64,000 bases of DNA from Mycobacterium sp. WUMAC-067 (GTDB lineage Bacteria > Actinomycetota > Actinomycetes > Mycobacteriales > Mycobacteriaceae): NCBI RefSeq assembly GCF_020217485.1, contig NZ_JAEKMI010000025.1, forward strand, positions 1-64,000, read 5' to 3'. Positions 43,774 to 52,979 of this stretch are shown here, piece after piece. Positions within the stretch are counted from its first letter, which is position 1; each line of letters opens with the position of its first letter. The position numbers were made by a program, and so were the translations under genes. The notes below the pieces were generated by a model. That model was given only the letters and a program-made list of their open reading frames with translations. It had not been told where the DNA came from and made no database searches.

Positions 43774-44673
43774 TCATCGCGCCTCGGTCGCGGCGCCGAT
43801 CATGTTGTGCATGTCTTCCACTGACCACGGACCGGCCTCGTGGTGATCGCGATAACCCAACAGGCGCGGCGTGTGGCGGTCGAAGCTGCCGACGAAACCG
43901 CCCGCGGCCACGAGGATCTGGCCCGTCACGTCACGCGCCAAGTCGCTCGCGAGATAGGCGTAGACCGGGGCCACGAATGCGGGCGGCGCGCTGTCGAGCG
44001 AGGCCCGCATCGTCACGTCGTCGAGCAGCCCGCGGCGGTGCAGGTCTTCGATATGTCTTTCGTACTCGAGACCCGTAGAAAGCCGCGTCCTGGCGCCGGG
44101 ACACACCACGTTGGCGCGAACGCCGTGGGGCTTCAGTTCGGCGGCGATGGCCATCGTCAGGCCGTTGACGGCCCCCTTGCCCGCGGGGTAGCCGGTCCCG
44201 CCGTAGTCGCCCAGAAACGCCACCGAACTGGTGTTGATGATGGCTCCGTGGCCCTGCGCCGCCATGACCGGCGCGGCGGCCCGGCACGTGTGAAACGCCG
44301 TGCCCAGGTGCGCACCGATCAGCCGGTCAAACTCGGCCGCGGAGATCTTCAGGATCGAGGAACCCGGCGGCTCGGCGATTCCGGCGCAATTGATCAGCGA
44401 GTCCAGCCGCCCGAAAGTGCTGACGCACGCGTCGACGAGTGTTTGGGCCACGCGTTCCTCATCCGCGGCTCCCACCACCGCGGCGGCGCGTCCGCCCGAC
44501 GCGATGATCGCGGCGACCGTCTCCTCCACGGCGTGCCCGTCGCGCCCGTTGACGACCACACCGGCGCCCAGGACGCCCAACAATTCGGCGACGGCGCGTC
44601 CGATCCCGCGACTGCCACCGGACACCGCCACCCCGCGCCCCTCCAGCAGGGCCTGCGCGCCACGTCCGCTCAC
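43774..44673 (-). CDS. SDR family oxidoreductase
   Basis: The 299-residue short-chain dehydrogenase has GVAVSGGSRGIGRAVAELLG (the TGxxxGxG element with SGGSRGIG), NCAG, Ser in INTSSVAFLG and the YxxxK in YPAGKGAV. The N-terminus is uncertain: I use the GTG at 44673, which places the Rossmann motif 13 residues in, because longer starts add low-complexity residues. The tail (HTPRLLGYRDHHEAGPWSVE) is longer than usual. Substrate unknown. Confidence 0.82.
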   Translation of the reverse strand: MSGRGAQALLEGRGVAVSGGSRGIGRAVAELLGVLGAGVVVNGRDGHAVEETVAAIIASGGRAAAVVGAADEERVAQTLVDACVSTFGRLDSLINCAGIAEPPGSSILKISAAEFDRLIGAHLGTAFHTCRAAAPVMAAQGHGAIINTSSVAFLGDYGGTGYPAGKGAVNGLTMAIAAELKPHGVRANVVCPGARTRLSTGLEYERHIEDLHRRGLLDDVTMRASLDSAPPAFVAPVYAYLASDLARDVTGQILVAAGGFVGSFDRHTPRLLGYRDHHEAGPWSVEDMHNMIGAATEAR

Positions 44674-45421
44674 CGGGAGCCCCGGCACACCGCACGGCCC
44701 ACGTAAAGCATTGCGCGCGAATCGCTCTCGCGATCGGTCCCACGCACGCCACTGGATTGGATCATGAACATCAGGCGAACGATACCGAAGCGAACACTGG
44801 CGCCGATCATCTTCGGGCCACCCGAGTCGCAAACGCCCTCTTCAAACCGGGTGTTCGCGTCCATGGCCCAGCCACCAACCCGCAGGCGGCGCCAGCCGAG
44901 CGAGACGACGACTCTGTTTGCCAACCATGCCGCGTCCTGGGTTGTCGGGCCGCCGGTAGTTCACAACACCGCAGCTCGGGACCATGACGGCAGCCAGCGT
45001 GCAGGCGCGGCGCCCAGATCGCCGACTTGCTGAACGCCACTAGTAAACCGCGGAAACAGTTAAGCAATGCCACCAACCGGCTGCCGGGACCGATCGCCGG
45101 GTGCTGCGCGGGGGCGTATAGTCTCCACTGAAGTCCGCTTCTGGACTTGTCGCCGTTTAGCTCAAAGCGGCCAGTCAGCCCCACGGCTACTGAGCTCGGT
45201 ACTGGCTCCGGCGATCAAACACCCGAGAGTCATCTCCCCGTTGGTAGCGCGGGTGCGGTGGGTAAACGACAAGTCCCGCGGATCAGGATGCAGTGGAGGC
45301 GACTGTGCGGCGTTCCGCAATGTCTTTCTGCATAGACTCAGGGAAGTGAGTCAGCAATGCAAACTTGTTCTCGCGCAGGCGTTTATGCGATTTTTCGAGT
45401 GAACACAAGGTGCGTCGCCCG
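44674..45421. other. 748-bp gap upstream of the sigma factor gene
   Basis: Several short open frames exist on both strands, but none has family features, consistent GC3 pattern or a ribosome site. The last part holds the presumed sigma factor promoter (45240-45265). The rest may be decayed sequence. Confidence 0.4.
45240..45265 (+). promoter_or_regulatory. SigF-like promoter upstream of the sigma factor gene
   Basis: GTTG (45240-45243), a 16-bp spacer and GGGTAA (45260-45265) differ from the SigF consensus GTTT-N15-17-GGGTA by one base in the -35. It is 157 bp before the ATG at 45422 and would fit autoregulation. Confidence 0.4.
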
Positions 45422-46231
45422 ATGACCAACACGATTGCCCCAACCCGTCCGGCACCGGCAGGCGCCCGACAATCAGACGATTCCTACGACGACGTCGTCG
45501 ACATGTTCGTGGAACTGAATCAGATGCCGGCCGAATCGCATGAGTACGGCCGCCAGCGCGAACGCATCGTGGCCCGATGCCTACCACTGGCCGACCACGT
45601 GGCCAGCCACTTTGCCCGCCGGGGCGAAGGCCTCGAGGACCTGATTCAGGTCGCGCGCCTGGGCCTGATGAACGCCGTCAACCGGTTCGACCCCGCGAAG
45701 GGCCCCAGCTTCATCGGGTTCGCCGTCCCCACCATGATGGGCGAGGTCCGGCGTTACTTCCGCGACCACAGCTGGGGCATGCGTGTGCCACGGCGGCTGC
45801 GCGAGCTGCACGTCCAAATCAGCAGGGCGACAGCCGATCTCGCCCAGCAGTTGGGGCGCGCCCCCACCGCCGGCGAGCTATCGCAGATGGTCGAGGTTCC
45901 ACGGGAGGAGATCGTCGAATGCCTCGTCGCGGGCGATGCCTACCGGCTCGATTCCTTGGACGCACCGCTGGGCGCCGATAGTTCCGGAACGCCGCGCTCG
46001 GTGGCCGACTCGGTGGGCGACATCGATCCGCAGATCGAGCACATCACCAACCGGGAAGCGCTGCGCGTCCTCGTCGCCACGCTGCCGCCTCGCGAACGCG
46101 ACGTTTTGCGCATGCGGTTCTTCGAATCGATGACGCAGAGCCAGATCGCGGAGCGGATCGGGGTGTCGCAGATGCAGGTCTCGCGCATCCTGGCAAACAC
46201 CCTGCGCTGCCTGCGCGACCAACTCGAGTAA
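45422..46231 (+). CDS. SigF/SigB-family RNA polymerase sigma factor
   Basis: This 269-residue sigma-70 factor of the stress/sporulation group (B/F/G type) has region 2 with PLADHVASHFARRGEGLEDLIQVARLGLMNAVNRFD, split here as PLADHVASHFARRG and LEDLIQVARLGLMNAVNRFD. Region 3 begins near VPRRLRELHVQI, and region 4 has LPPRERDVLRMRFFESMTQ and an HTH ending MQVSRILANTL. A start at 45365 would add 19 atypical residues. Unlike M. tuberculosis sigF, no anti-sigma kinase gene is adjacent. A strong hairpin follows its stop. Confidence 0.92.
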   Translation: MTNTIAPTRPAPAGARQSDDSYDDVVDMFVELNQMPAESHEYGRQRERIVARCLPLADHVASHFARRGEGLEDLIQVARLGLMNAVNRFDPAKGPSFIGFAVPTMMGEVRRYFRDHSWGMRVPRRLRELHVQISRATADLAQQLGRAPTAGELSQMVEVPREEIVECLVAGDAYRLDSLDAPLGADSSGTPRSVADSVGDIDPQIEHITNREALRVLVATLPPRERDVLRMRFFESMTQSQIAERIGVSQMQVSRILANTLRCLRDQLE

Positions 46232-46246
46232 CCCATCCGGCACCCA

Positions 46247-46286
46247 GTACGCTCCGCGGCGTCCCTCGCCGCGGAGCAATGTACTG
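46247..46286 (+). terminator. hairpin terminator after the sigma factor
   Basis: GCTCCGCGGC (46252-46261) pairs perfectly with GCCGCGGAGC (46269-46278) around GTCCCTC, and the outer AGTAC/GTACT (46247-46251, 46282-46286) extend it past a three-base bulge. It starts 16 bases after the stop. No U-tract. Confidence 0.7.
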
Positions 46287-46346
46287 TGCGATTCGAAGGA
46301 CGGACCCGACGCGGTCGCCGGGAAGACCTGGAAGGGAACTCGATCG

Positions 46347-46985
46347 ATGAGGATTTCACGAGCGCTGCTCGCGGGTGTCGCAGCGACAACGGCGCTGGCG
46401 GTGTCGGTGTCCGGCTGCGGCAACAACAAGCAGCAACCGTCGACGTCGAAGACCGGATCCGCGACCTCGGCAACCTCCGCCACCAGCAGCCCCGGCTCGG
46501 CACCACCGTCGTCGTCGGCGGCACCGGCACAGCCCAATGAGTACGCCCGGCTGCTCATCCAGGCGAGCGACATCAATGCACCGGTTCCCTTTACCGCCGC
46601 TCCCCCGACGAGCAATCCCAATGGGCAGCCGGGCGTGGCGACGACCTTCAAGGACGACGACGGCAGCCACGCGATCAAGGTGACCATTGGTGTCTACGAC
46701 GACCCCGAGGCGGCGACGAACGCGTTGAACGCCGCCAAGGGCCAACAGGGCGGCGTCGTCAAGGACCCGACCACGCAACCGTCGAACGTCGGCAGCGGCG
46801 GCACGATGCTGATGGGAAACGCGCCCGACCGCAGTAAGGGTGTGGTGATCCTGCTCTTCACCGAGGGAAGGGCGCTCGCCACGCTGCAGTTCGACGGCCC
46901 GACCGACACGCTGGCCCCGCCTGATTTCGTCAACGATGTCGGCCAGAAGCAAGACGCGGCCATCAAGAAGGGGCTCGGCGGCTAG
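46347..46985 (+). CDS. lipoprotein of unknown function
   Basis: The 212-residue protein has a signal peptide ending in a lipobox VSGC (Cys near residue 24), so it should be lipidated and anchored outside the cell membrane. A Ser/Thr/Pro/Ala linker of about 40 residues follows, then a compact domain (YARLLIQASDINAPV, TIGVYDDPEAATNALNAA, GVVILLFTEGRALATLQFDG). This layout recalls the Lpq group of mycobacterial lipoproteins, but I cannot name it. DUF2231 gene follows after 41 bp. Confidence 0.85.
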   Translation: MRISRALLAGVAATTALAVSVSGCGNNKQQPSTSKTGSATSATSATSSPGSAPPSSSAAPAQPNEYARLLIQASDINAPVPFTAAPPTSNPNGQPGVATTFKDDDGSHAIKVTIGVYDDPEAATNALNAAKGQQGGVVKDPTTQPSNVGSGGTMLMGNAPDRSKGVVILLFTEGRALATLQFDGPTDTLAPPDFVNDVGQKQDAAIKKGLGG

Positions 46986-47026
46986 GCGCTGAGCAGGCCC
47001 GAGCAGACCCCCAGCCGAGGGACGCC

Positions 47027-47482
47027 ATGAACGTCATCGGGATGCCGGCTCACGCCCTGTTGCTGCATTTCGTGTTGGTGCTCGTGCCGCTGACCGCCGC
47101 GCTGGAGATCGCGTGCGGGCTTTGGCCGGCCGCCCGGCGCGGGCAGCTGATGTGGCTCACGCTGATCTTGGCGGCGGTGACGATGGTGTTGACGCCCATC
47201 ACCATCGACGCCGGAGCGTGGCTCTACGACCGCCAGGCCAACCCCAGCCCGATCCTGCGCGAGCACGCCGAGCGGGGCGGCGTCATGACCTACTTCTCCG
47301 CCGCGCTGCTGGCGGTTGCCGTCGCGCTCATCGCGCTCCGTGTCGTCGAACGCCGATCCGATCAGCGCCGCGTGGTGCTCCACGTCCTCGTCGCGATCGT
47401 GGTGCTCGCGACCGGCATCGCGTCGACGCTCCAGATCTACCGGGTGGGCGACGCCGGCGCCCACGCGGTCTGGGGCGGCTGA
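47027..47482 (+). CDS. DUF2231-type four-helix membrane protein
   Basis: The 151-residue protein has four hydrophobic helices and the opening GMPAHALLLHFVLVLVPLTA typical of DUF2231 (a conserved His in the first helix). Further helices lie at LTLILAAVTMVLTPI, FSAALLAVAVALIAL and VVLHVLVAIVVLATGI. Function unknown; possible heme or quinone-linked redox role is only suggested by related proteins. Probably co-transcribed with the lipoprotein. Confidence 0.8.
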   Translation: MNVIGMPAHALLLHFVLVLVPLTAALEIACGLWPAARRGQLMWLTLILAAVTMVLTPITIDAGAWLYDRQANPSPILREHAERGGVMTYFSAALLAVAVALIALRVVERRSDQRRVVLHVLVAIVVLATGIASTLQIYRVGDAGAHAVWGG

Positions 47483-47489
47483 ACAGCCG

Positions 47490-48602
47490 CTAGTGCTGCA
47501 CGGGGCGGTTTCGATCGAGTTTGCCCAGCCCGGTGATTTCCAGGCTGACCGACTTACGTTGTCCCGCAGCGCCAAGCATGAAAAGCATGTCGGATAGCGG
47601 CGCGCCCAGCCAAAATCGCCAAAACCTTTTGCGGAAAAAGGTCCAGGCGTAGCTGCCGCTCCCGATCGTCCAATGCAAGGCCATCGTGACCAGGTAGTAG
47701 ATGGCCCGTTTCGGGCGTGCGGTAACCATCTCGAGGTTCATCTCCCACGCCTCGAGGCCCCACGCGCGGTAGCGCCATTGCAACTCGTACTTGTTCTGGA
47801 ACTCGTAGAACGCCAGCATTTCGCCATTGGTGACCAGATATTCGTCAAAGACAAGGATCGATCCCTCGACGAAGCGGTCCTTACAGGTTTCCAGCGCGTG
47901 CAGGCAACTCTCGTAGGTATCCAGATCCATGTGAAAAAGCTTGATGATGGCGCCCGGCCGGTCGGCCAGGAATGGGGCCAGCGTCTCGTAGGTGCTTCCC
48001 CTGATGAACTCCACCTTGCGGCCGAGCGCGTCGGGCACCCCGTCGTGCAAGCTGACGCCGGTATCCCGGATGAAACGTTGCGCCACCGGCTCCGCCAGTG
48101 AAAAGGTCCCGCGCTTGATGACGGTGTGGTCATCGATCTGCCAGTCCTCGACGAGCCCGGAAAAGGTATCGAACCCGTACACCGTGCGGTTGGAGGCGTC
48201 AGAGATGAGCCGGGTCGACCAGCCCGCCCAGACGCCGAGGTCAAGCAGCAATTCGTCAGGATCGCCGGGGCTTGGCGTCGCCAGGCGCGAGGCCTCCCAC
48301 AGCAGCGTGTGGCCCCCGATCTTGCACCGACGCAGATCCGCGAGCGTGCGCCCGATAAACGAACGATATGCATCGTCGTAAATTTCGATGTCCCGCGCAT
48401 ACAAATTGGGGATATAACGGTCCCGGCCCTTATAGACCAAGCGCGCGCACAGCAGCGCCACAACAATCAGGGCGACCCCGATGAGGAGAACCGGCTGGAA
48501 GTAGCATGCCGCAAACACAATGGCCGCGATGCCGATAAGAATCGCTTTCCATATGCGGTGAAGCCCCGTCCGATCCACGGTCCGCGTGTCGATTACGACC
48601 AC
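47490..48602 (-). CDS. membrane-anchored TylF-type O-methyltransferase
   Basis: The 370-residue protein has two closely spaced hydrophobic segments near residues 18-50 (AILIGIAAIVFAACYF and VLLIGVALIVVALLCA), then a TylF/macrocin O-methyltransferase-like domain with LLLDLGVWAGWSTRLI (SAM motif), VYGFDTFSGL and FHMDLDTYESC (metal-binding acidic residues). I use the GTG at 48602 because GGGAGG lies eight bases upstream; an in-frame start at 48719 would add 39 low-complexity residues. The membrane anchor suggests a lipid or glycolipid substrate. Confidence 0.8.
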   Translation of the reverse strand: MVVIDTRTVDRTGLHRIWKAILIGIAAIVFAACYFQPVLLIGVALIVVALLCARLVYKGRDRYIPNLYARDIEIYDDAYRSFIGRTLADLRRCKIGGHTLLWEASRLATPSPGDPDELLLDLGVWAGWSTRLISDASNRTVYGFDTFSGLVEDWQIDDHTVIKRGTFSLAEPVAQRFIRDTGVSLHDGVPDALGRKVEFIRGSTYETLAPFLADRPGAIIKLFHMDLDTYESCLHALETCKDRFVEGSILVFDEYLVTNGEMLAFYEFQNKYELQWRYRAWGLEAWEMNLEMVTARPKRAIYYLVTMALHWTIGSGSYAWTFFRKRFWRFWLGAPLSDMLFMLGAAGQRKSVSLEITGLGKLDRNRPVQH

Positions 48603-48855
48603 CGGTTCTGCCTCCCGATTTCTCGTCCGGATTAGACATCTCACGACCAATTTCGTCAAGGGGCGGCCCTGCGGTGCCCAGGGGATGCCGCCCGGCGTGC
48701 CCGGCGCGGCGCCCCGCATTCCCGGTCAGCTAACAACCGTGACGCGGGCGGAATTCGCTCGCAGCACGCCGAATTGGAATTCGACGGACCTTTCGGCCGC
48801 CGTCATCGGGCGCCGGCGGGCGGGATCCGGGGCCGCCGCGGAACCCCCAACTAAA

Positions 48856-48871
48856 TAAATTGCTTGATTTA
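48856..48871 (+). promoter_or_regulatory. TAAAT-N6-ATTTA operator of the TetR-P450 operon
   Basis: TAAAT (48856-48860), TGCTTG, ATTTA (48867-48871) is a perfect inverted repeat in an AT-rich pocket, 27 bp before the TetR ATG at 48899 and within the 296-bp divergent region 48603-48898, where no gene is seen. Binding by the downstream TetR protein is inferred. Confidence 0.55.
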
Positions 48872-48898
48872 ACCCAGCGGCGCGTGTTCACTGAGGCG

Positions 48899-49582
48899 AT
48901 GACCGCCGAGCGGATCGCTCGTTCCGAAAGGTCGACGGGCACCCGAGAGGCGCTCTTGTCGGCCGCCGAGGTGTTGTTCGCCGAACGCGGGATGTATGCC
49001 GTGTCGAACCGGCAGATCAGCGAGGCGGCCGGACAGGGCAACAACGCCGCGGCGTGTTACCACTTCGGGAGCAGGGTCGACCTGCTGCGCGCGATCGAAG
49101 CCAAACACCGTGACCCGATCGAGGAGCTGCGCGCGCACATGCTGGCCGCGGTCGGCGATTCCGCCGAGCTGCGGGACTGGGTGGGCGCGCTGGTGCGTCC
49201 GCTGACCGAACATCTGGCCGCGCTGGGAACCCCGAGCTGGTATGCGCGATTCGCCGCCCAGGCCATGGCCGATCCCACGTATCGCCACGTGGTCACCAAA
49301 GATGCGCTGGCCTCGCCGTTACTGGTGGAGACGCTCGAGGGCATCAACCGCTGTCTCCCCGAGCTGCCCAAGCGGGTGCGTTCCGAACGGATGGTGATGG
49401 TGCGCAACCTGCTGATGCACACCTGCGCCGAGCACGAGGGCGCGCTGGCCGAGCACGGGCCGCGATCGCGTTCGGCCTGGCCGGTCGCCGCCGAAGGGCT
49501 GATCGACGCGATCGTCGGCCTGTGGCGCGCGCCCGTCCACGTGGCCGCGGCGGGCGGCCAGCCGTCACCGACAACCGCGTAA
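48899..49582 (+). CDS. TetR family regulator of the P450 operon
   Basis: In this 227-residue regulator the HTH lies in residues 15-60: REALLSAAEVLFAERGMYAV, then NRQISEAAGQGNNAAACYHF. The C-terminal domain has the TetR_C-type helices. The ATG at 48899 is preceded by GAGG; an upstream TTG is unlikely. It is the first gene of a six-gene plus-strand operon, 20 bp before a P450 gene, and an AT-rich dyad lies in its promoter, so it probably represses the operon until a substrate binds. Confidence 0.88.
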   Translation: MTAERIARSERSTGTREALLSAAEVLFAERGMYAVSNRQISEAAGQGNNAAACYHFGSRVDLLRAIEAKHRDPIEELRAHMLAAVGDSAELRDWVGALVRPLTEHLAALGTPSWYARFAAQAMADPTYRHVVTKDALASPLLVETLEGINRCLPELPKRVRSERMVMVRNLLMHTCAEHEGALAEHGPRSRSAWPVAAEGLIDAIVGLWRAPVHVAAAGGQPSPTTA

Positions 49583-49602
49583 GCCGAACACCGAGGAGCA
49601 CG

Positions 49603-50826
49603 ATGACCGAAGGATCCACCGCCACCGATATCCCGGAGTTTCCGATGACACGCGCGCCGGGGTGCCCGTTTTCCCCGCCCCCGCAGGTATTGGAGCTCAA
49701 CGCCGACAAGCAGCTGAGCCGGGTGCGGATCTGGGACGACAGCACACCGTGGCTCATCCACGGCTACGACGCGATCCGCGCGCTGTTCACCGACTCCCGC
49801 ACCAGTGTCGACGACCGGCTGCCGGGTTATCCGCACTGGAACGCGGGCATGCTGGCCACGGTGCACAAGCGCCCGCGTTCGGTGTTCACCTCCGATGCCG
49901 AGGAGCACACCCGGTTTCGCCGGATGCTGTCGAAACCGTTCACCTTCAAGCGTGTTGAAGCCCTGCGGCCGGCGGTGCAGAAGATCACCGACGATCACAT
50001 CGACGCCCTGCTGGCTGGGCCGAAGCCGGGCGACGTCGTCAGCACCCTCTCGCTGCCGGTCCCCTCCCTGGTCATCAGCGAACTGCTGGGCGTGCCGTAC
50101 GAGGACGCGGAATTCTTCCAGACCCAAGCCCAGCGCGGCATGGGCCGTTACGCGACCGAGGAGGACACCGCGCAAGGTGCTGCCTCGCTGGCCAAGTATC
50201 TGGCCAACCTGGTTCGGACGAAAATGCAAAGCCCCTCAGAGGATTTGGTGTCCGACCTCGCCGAGCGGGTCAACGCCGAAGAGATCAGCGTGCGCGAAGC
50301 CGCACAATTGGCGACCGGTGTGCTGATCGCGGGTCATGAGACCACGGCGAACATGATCAGCCTGAGCATCGCCGCGTTGCTCGAGCATCCCGATCAGCGG
50401 GCACTGTTGCGCGACACCGACGATCCGAAGGTCATCGCGACCGCGGTCGAGGAGCTGATGCGCTACCTGAGCATCATCCAGACCGGTCAGCGCCGAATCG
50501 CCGTCGAGGACATCGAGATTGGCGGCGAGACGATCCGCGCCGGCGATGGCATCATCCTCGACGTCGCCCCGGCGAACTGGGATGAGCGCCAGTTCCCCCA
50601 CCCGGACCGCCTCGACCTTTTGCGCGAAGACGGGCCGCACGTCGGGTTCGGCTACGGTCGCCACCAGTGCGTGGGACAGCAGCTGGCCCGCATGGAATTG
50701 CAGATCGTCCTGCCCACCCTGCTGCGCCGCGTCCCCACGCTGCGGCTTGCCGTGCCGCTGGATGAGCTTCCGTTCAAGCACGACGCGCTGGCCTACGGCC
50801 TCTATGAGCTGCCCGTGACATGGTGA
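49603..50826 (+). CDS. cytochrome P450 (CYP105-like)
   Basis: The 407-residue P450 has the I-helix GVLIAGHETTANMI near residue 243, ELMRYL (ExxR) near 285 and the heme loop GFGYGRHQCVGQQLAR with Cys near 355. The overall pattern, including SLPVPSLVISELLGVPYED, resembles bacterial CYP105/CYP107-type enzymes. GAGGAG precedes the ATG. No ferredoxin or reductase is encoded nearby, so electrons must come from elsewhere. It overlaps the following SDR by seven bases. Confidence 0.93.
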   Translation: MTEGSTATDIPEFPMTRAPGCPFSPPPQVLELNADKQLSRVRIWDDSTPWLIHGYDAIRALFTDSRTSVDDRLPGYPHWNAGMLATVHKRPRSVFTSDAEEHTRFRRMLSKPFTFKRVEALRPAVQKITDDHIDALLAGPKPGDVVSTLSLPVPSLVISELLGVPYEDAEFFQTQAQRGMGRYATEEDTAQGAASLAKYLANLVRTKMQSPSEDLVSDLAERVNAEEISVREAAQLATGVLIAGHETTANMISLSIAALLEHPDQRALLRDTDDPKVIATAVEELMRYLSIIQTGQRRIAVEDIEIGGETIRAGDGIILDVAPANWDERQFPHPDRLDLLREDGPHVGFGYGRHQCVGQQLARMELQIVLPTLLRRVPTLRLAVPLDELPFKHDALAYGLYELPVTW

Positions 50827-51779
50827 AGCCCGATCTCGCGCTGAGTGTTCCCGATCTGCGCGGCAGGTTCGCGGTCGTGACCGGGGCGAACAGCGGTTTG
50901 GGGTTCGGCCTGGCGAAGCGGCTGACCGCCGCGGGCGCCGACGTGGTGATGGCTGTCCGTGACCGGGTCAAGGGCGAACGGGCGGCCGCCGACATCCGCC
51001 GAGAGGTGCCGCAGGCCAAGCTCTCCATCAGGCAACTCGACCTGTCGTCGCTGGAAAGCGTGGCGGCGCTGGGTGAACAGCTCACCGCCGAAGGGCGCCC
51101 GATCGACATTCTGATCAACAACGCCGGCGTCATGACGCCGCCGCAGCGCCAGCAGACCCGCGACGGCTTCGAATTGCAGTTCGGGACAAACCATTTAGGC
51201 CACTTCGCGTTGACCGGACACCTGCTCTCGTTGCTGCGGGCGGCGGAATCCGCGCGGGTGGTGACGGTCAGCAGCCTCGCCGCGACCCAGGGCAAGCTCG
51301 ACTTCGGCGATGTCAATGCGCAGCAGGGCTATAAGCCCATGCATTCGTACGGGGTCGCCAAATTGGCGCAACTGATGTTCGCCGTCGAATTGGATCGGCG
51401 CAGCCGCCAGGGTGGCTGGGGGTTGATGTCCAACGCTGCGCACCCGGGCCTGACCAAGACGAACCTGCTCAGCGGCGCCTCGTACGGCCGCGACAAACCC
51501 ACGTTGCAGGCCCGGTTGACGCAACTGACCTGGCGCGTGATGCCGTTCATGTGGCTCGACATCGACGAAGGCATCAAGCCGTCCCTCTACGCCGCGGTGT
51601 CCCCGGATGCGCAGGGCGCCATGTATTACGGTCCGCGCGGCTTCTACGAGACGGTCAGGGGTGGAGTCACTTTCGCTCGAGTCCCCCGGTTGGTGCGCAG
51701 CGACACCGACGTGCGACAGCTGTGGCAGCTTTCCGAGCGGCTCAGTGGCGTCACCTATCCCGACCCAGATGCACAATGA
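50820..51779 (+). CDS. SDR family (retinol dehydrogenase-like) oxidoreductase
   Basis: The 319-residue protein has AVVTGANSGLGFGLAKRL near residue 18, INNAGVM near 100, Ser in TVSSLAATQG and YGVAKLAQLM as the YxxxK motif. The relatively long C-terminal part is as in WWOX/retinol dehydrogenase-type proteins. It probably oxidises an alcohol made by the P450, with which it overlaps. Within the six-gene operon. Confidence 0.9.
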   Translation: MVKPDLALSVPDLRGRFAVVTGANSGLGFGLAKRLTAAGADVVMAVRDRVKGERAAADIRREVPQAKLSIRQLDLSSLESVAALGEQLTAEGRPIDILINNAGVMTPPQRQQTRDGFELQFGTNHLGHFALTGHLLSLLRAAESARVVTVSSLAATQGKLDFGDVNAQQGYKPMHSYGVAKLAQLMFAVELDRRSRQGGWGLMSNAAHPGLTKTNLLSGASYGRDKPTLQARLTQLTWRVMPFMWLDIDEGIKPSLYAAVSPDAQGAMYYGPRGFYETVRGGVTFARVPRLVRSDTDVRQLWQLSERLSGVTYPDPDAQ

Positions 51780-51806
51780 TGAGTGATCCCCGATGAAGGG
51801 ACGATG

Positions 51807-52979
51807 ATGTCCAGCCCAGCCCAAACCGTCTATCCCGACGGCGTGATCGGCGCGCCCAAGGACCGTCGCGGTCATGCCGCGGAGTTCAGCACCGGCCTGC
51901 CGGCCGGCACCGAGGTCTTCTCCGCCGACAACCACATCTCGGTGGCCGACGACATCTTCTACGAGCGCTTTCCCGAAGATCTCAAGGATCAGGCCCCGCG
52001 GATCTGGTACGAGGACGGCGCGTACCTGCTCGGCCCGCCCGGACAGTCGATGGTGGTCGGCGACTTCAGCGCGGTGCTCATGCAGTACGACGATCTCGCC
52101 GGGGCGGCCACCAACAACGTCGAGGCCCGGGTTCGTGAGCTCGCCGAAGACGGCGTCGACAGGGAACTGGCCTTCCCGAATGCGGTGCTCGCGCTGTTCC
52201 ACCATCCCGACCACGCGATCCGCGAGCGGATCTTTCGGGTCTACAACGAGCACATCGCCGACGTTCAGGAACGTTCCGGCGGGCATTGCTATGGCGTCGG
52301 ATTGATCAACTGGTGGGATCCGGCCGGCGCCCGCCGCACGCTCACCGAGCTGAAGTCGCTGCGGCTGACCACGTTTCTGATGCCGATCAGTCCCGGCAAC
52401 GACCGCGACGGCCAGCCCATCGATTACTCCAGCACCGCGATGAGCGCGGTGTGGGACGAGATCGAAGAGGCCGGCCTGCCGGTCGCGCACCATATCGGCG
52501 AGAGTCAACCCAAGTTCCCCAGCGAGGTCAACAGCGTGGCGGTGGCCATGATGGTCAACATCGACTCGTTTCGAGAGATGTTCTCCAAGTACATCTTCGG
52601 CGGCATCCTCGACCGGCATCCGCGGTTGCGGGTCGGCTGGTTCGAGGGCGGTATTGCCTGGGTACCGACGGCGCTGCAGGACGCCGAGCACGTGCTGGCC
52701 TCGTATCGGCACATGCTCGCGCACCAGCCCGAGCGCCACATTCGCCATTACTGGGACACGCACATGTACGCCTCGTTCATGGTCGATCCCTTGGGCTTGC
52801 GGCAGATCAACGAGATCGGCGTCGACAAGGTGATGTGGTCGTCGGACTACCCGCACAACGAAAGCACTTTCGGCTATTCGGAGCGGTCGCTGGCCGCGGT
52901 GGTCGGCGCCGTCGGGCCGGAGGACGCCGTGCGTGTTGTCGGCGGCAACATCAAGAAATTCCTGGGGATCGCCGCATGA
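51807..52979 (+). CDS. amidohydrolase-related metal hydrolase/decarboxylase
   Basis: The 390-residue protein is of the amidohydro_2 (ACMSD-like) family: SADNHISVADDIF near the start (in place of the usual DxHxH), AHHIGES with His near residue 233, and MWSSDYPHNEST near residue 350 with the catalytic Asp. It may hydrolyse or decarboxylate a ring-derived acid. The ATG at 51807 lies six bases after AAGGG. It is joined to the next gene by ATGA. Confidence 0.87.
   Translation: MSSPAQTVYPDGVIGAPKDRRGHAAEFSTGLPAGTEVFSADNHISVADDIFYERFPEDLKDQAPRIWYEDGAYLLGPPGQSMVVGDFSAVLMQYDDLAGAATNNVEARVRELAEDGVDRELAFPNAVLALFHHPDHAIRERIFRVYNEHIADVQERSGGHCYGVGLINWWDPAGARRTLTELKSLRLTTFLMPISPGNDRDGQPIDYSSTAMSAVWDEIEEAGLPVAHHIGESQPKFPSEVNSVAVAMMVNIDSFREMFSKYIFGGILDRHPRLRVGWFEGGIAWVPTALQDAEHVLASYRHMLAHQPERHIRHYWDTHMYASFMVDPLGLRQINEIGVDKVMWSSDYPHNESTFGYSERSLAAVVGAVGPEDAVRVVGGNIKKFLGIAA

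Noticed and set aside
44807..45402. Short open frames in the gap before the sigma factor, searched for an anti-sigma (RsbW-like) gene
   Set aside because: None shows the GHKL ATPase motifs or any recognisable domain.
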